33,253 bases of DNA, taken from DATLHO01 sp035539855 (GTDB taxonomy: Bacteria; Bacteroidota; Ignavibacteria; OLB7). The first letter of the stretch is position 1. Each line of letters starts with the position of its first letter. Positions 30,301-33,253 of this stretch are shown in pieces. The translations under genes and the position numbers were made by a program. The stretch is from assembly GCA_035539855.1 (NCBI GenBank), contig DATLHO010000167.1, positions 1 to 33,253 on the forward strand, read 5' to 3'. The notes beneath the pieces were generated by a model. That model was not told the origin of the DNA. It worked only from the letters and a program-made list of their open reading frames with translations, and did no database searches.

Positions 30301-33253
30301 CCCAGGAACTGTCGTAATAGGCCGGGCGCTGCGGAAGGCTCGTCGAATCAAACATCGCGACAAGACGAGTACCGACCCTGCCTACGATCACCGCCACGGT
30401 GTCGATGGCATCTCCATAGGCGACTCGAATGCGAGACCGACCCGGCGATAGCGGCAGAATTCGCCTGCCGTCGATGAGCATCACGCTCGAATCGATCACT
30501 TCAAATCGTGTCGCCCGTGACGTGAGCCTCTCACTCACCTGCCAGATCGTGTCGGAGTACTGATATGGCTGGATCCCGCGAACGTCCCAACGCGGCCACA
30601 ACGTAAATGCCGTGTCGCCCTGATTCTTGAGCAATATTCCCGATGTCACCAAGGAGTCGGCAAACACCTGCCGTCGGAAGGGCGGCGACTGAGAACCAGA
30701 GCACCCCGACGCGAGCAAAACCAGAAGGGCTGAAAGAGCAACCGCCGTCATGGTAGCACTCGAGGGTTTGTTCACGATCGGGTCCAATACGATTTGCAAA
30801 TGTCTATATGCTCATCCGTTCGAATGCGAAGGCAGCGAAAGCCCTTGCCAATCGAGGAACGTTCGCATCGAGCGTCAGGATGATCCGACCATCAGCGGGT
30901 GTTCGCCGACTGTCCAGCCGACGAGCGGATCGTGAGCACTGCTGCGCCGCAGCACGGCATCGGCAAGGCCCTCGAGCGACGCATGCAGGCGCGCCGCAGC
31001 TTGAGGATGTGCGCCGAGATGCGACCTCGCCCAGGAGACGAATCCTGCCTGCTCATCGATCTCGACCATCGATAGATAGAACACCATCTGCCGCCACGCA
31101 TACGCACAGTTCTTCGCCATGATTTTCAACGCGTGTCGGTCGTTGATTGGAGTCTCGAGGCGGCGGCATATCCAGTCGAAACACTGTCGCGCCAGTTCCG
31201 GGAGCTCGTCGCGCATTTCGTCGCGAAGCCCGAGCGCAGTGAAGAGCGTCGCGAGGTTGTGCGTCGTCAGGATCTGCTGCTGCTCGATCACCTTCCCATT
31301 GCGCGCAACGAAGCCGCTGTCGAACACGCCGCGATTCTCGAGCTCTCCTGCCCGTACATAGCACATCCGAGCAAACCCGGCCGACGTCTTCGTTCCCCAG
31401 CGGGATGCGGTGATGTCGTCGATGGCGCGCACGGCGGCGAAATCGATGCGATAGTACCGCTCGTACAACGTGCCCTGGAGCAGGTCGGCCGCATCATGGG
31501 CCGCTCTAAGAAACGATGTCGAAAACTCACCCATGAAGATATCCGCGGCCAGCTCGTTGACGATCGGCATCGCGATATCGGCGGATTTCGAGAGCGCGGA
31601 GATCTCCGAGAGCAATTTGTTCGGGAAGATCTGGTGCGGGAAATATGCGAGAGCCAGACGCACGACACGCACGAGAGTCGCGCGTGCCGCCTGGTGATCG
31701 CCGAGCCCCGTCAGTCGCATGGACTCGATTGCCTTCACCCACGGGAGCTCCTCGATGCGCACCTGACTCTCGAGGTTGAGGAGCAACAAGGAACGCCGCC
31801 GGTTGAAGGCACGATAGGTGGCGTGATACAGGGTCCGCAGTCGTTCATCGACAATAGGCTCCGATCGGACTGCGGCAGTGATCTGCGGAACGAGGCGAGC
31901 CAGCACATCGGCGGAAGTGACGAGGCCGTCTGTGACGAGCTCGTCGACTGTGCCCATGCGCCCACGCATAATCGTCCGCCGAAGCGACTGCGGGATCTCG
32001 ACCCCTTCCGGCACTGAGTACGCCTCCGCCTCGACGGCCGTGACCACGCCGATCAGATCGTCGACCCTCTCGATTCCCGTGTCCTCTGGAAGCATGCGCA
32101 GACGATCGACGATGACGCGCGCGAGCTCCGCGACCGTCGGTCTGGCCGCGATGGTATGCTGCCGATCGCGAAGCGCGCGATGCTCCAGTGAACCGGGCTC
32201 TCCCCTCTTGCTGATAGTGCAGGCAAGGACATGGCGGATCATCCCGACGTCGCGACCGGTGAGCCTGCTGGGATCGTCGACGCAGACCTCGAGACGCTTG
32301 ACGAGATGCAGGAAGTTTGGCCGTCCGGAGCCGAGGCTACGTTCGTCCACCGGTGATCTCGGCATGGCGCTGATCTCCGAGAGAAGGTCGACCGCGCGCT
32401 CCCTCCAGCCTCCGGGGAACTGCTTGCACGGCCAGCCACCGATGGCCCGCCCTGGCGCGCCTCCGTCTTCCGCTGACGAGAGTCTCGGCGTCTCGCCATC
32501 GATGGTCTCGAGGAAGAGCGACACCAGTCGATCGAAGAGCGGCAGGAAGTATTCGACAACCGAGCGCTCGTGCAGAATGTCGGCCGGTGTACGCTTTCGC
32601 TTCAAAGCCGCGATGACGGCGCCGACATTTTCGATGAAGACGCGCTCGCCGATATCGATCGGTCGCGTCGACGGGACGGGATAGAAGCGAAGACGGGACA
32701 TGAACGGCATCAGCTCGTCGAGCAATGCACGCGCGGCGTCAGAGCGGCCCTGCTCGATGAGCCAGGCGATCACCAACAGCGCTCCCTCTTCCGGCACGTT
32801 GAGTCGATAGCACCCGCTCTCGAGCATCTCGAGGAGCTCACCGATTCCCTCCTCGGTGAGATAATGCACGTTGAGCGCGAGCCGCGGATGCGTACTCGCC
32901 GACTCGCCGATGCGAGCGAGAAGATCACGCTCGTGCTGCTGAAGCGGCGCCTCGGCCATCAGATTGCCCGTCGCAAAGCCGCCGGTGACCACCTCGAGCG
33001 TCGCCCAAGCGGGAACCGATTCGACCGGTGTGCGGGATCCGATCGCAAGACTACCGGTGATCATCCCCTGCAGAGTCTGCATCCACCTGGCCACTCTTGC
33101 CACGCCTCGCTCACGAGTCTCGGGATCGTGATGCTCCTGCGATGTCTGGAGTGCCTTCGCAAGTTGGGACAGTGCGAACCCCGGGTTCGCCGAGTGCTTG
33201 TCGTTCGAAGCTGCCATTGTGCCGGTCCTGGGTACAGGTGAGAATCGGTCGCG

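Overview
The window is a GC-rich stretch of chromosome (no rRNA, tRNA, phage or insertion-sequence genes seen) from a Gram-negative bacterium of the Bacteroidota/Chlorobiota/Kapabacteria-like (FCB) assemblage. The grounds are: two proteins that end in type IX secretion (T9SS type A) sorting domains, many lipoproteins and outer-membrane barrel candidates, a LytS/LytTR two-component pair, and several promoter candidates of the Bacteroidota pattern TTTG-N19..21-TAnnTT rather than the Proteobacterial one. The exact taxon cannot be fixed from sequence reading alone. Nearly every gene concerns the cell surface.

Layout. 1-4965 (minus strand) is a tight operon: a PD40 beta-propeller with a T9SS signal, then a GH16 endo-glucanase-type hydrolase 5 nt later, then a large membrane protein whose middle looks like an M48 peptidase that has lost its HExxH site; this last gene runs off the left edge. 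Three evenly spaced GTGTTGC half-sites lie at its promoter. 5086-6111 (minus) is a lipoprotein/barrel gene. 6409-6891 (plus) is a small lipoprotein with a textbook terminator. 7322-9829 (minus) is a second T9SS-exported propeller. 10130-13152 (plus) holds a Spy/CpxP-like lipoprotein, a LytS-type histidine kinase and a LytTR response regulator; a direct repeat resembling a LytTR binding site lies upstream of the lipoprotein. 14086-16350 (plus) is an unrecognised Cys/His-rich protein. 16629-18247 (minus) is an ECF sigma / anti-sigma / lipoprotein operon, divergent from 18402-21100 (plus), an outer-membrane protein with degenerate OmpA-like segments plus a lipoprotein; a strong hairpin lies between the two divergent units. 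21399-22028 (plus) is a lipoprotein that converges stop-to-stop on two outer-membrane barrel genes (22029-24974, minus). 25126-28570 (plus) is a three-gene cassette: a 101-aa protein, a 130-aa protein that reads like a ubiquitin/MoaD-type beta-grasp fold ending in Gly-Gly, and a DUF4132/DUF7737 (MolR-like) protein. 28597-33217 (minus) holds a kelch lipoprotein, another lipoprotein and a large unrecognised cytoplasmic protein.

Two things stand out. First, five copies of a ~165-bp element with inverted-repeat ends (13226, 13467, 13666, 16426, 21116), all in one orientation and all just after plus-strand genes; three of them are preceded at 21-23 nt by a long GAGGC...GCCTC hairpin whose inner stem differs but stays paired. 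Second, the DUF4132 cassette with its possible ubiquitin-like partner. All family assignments are from reading protein sequences by eye; no database search was possible.
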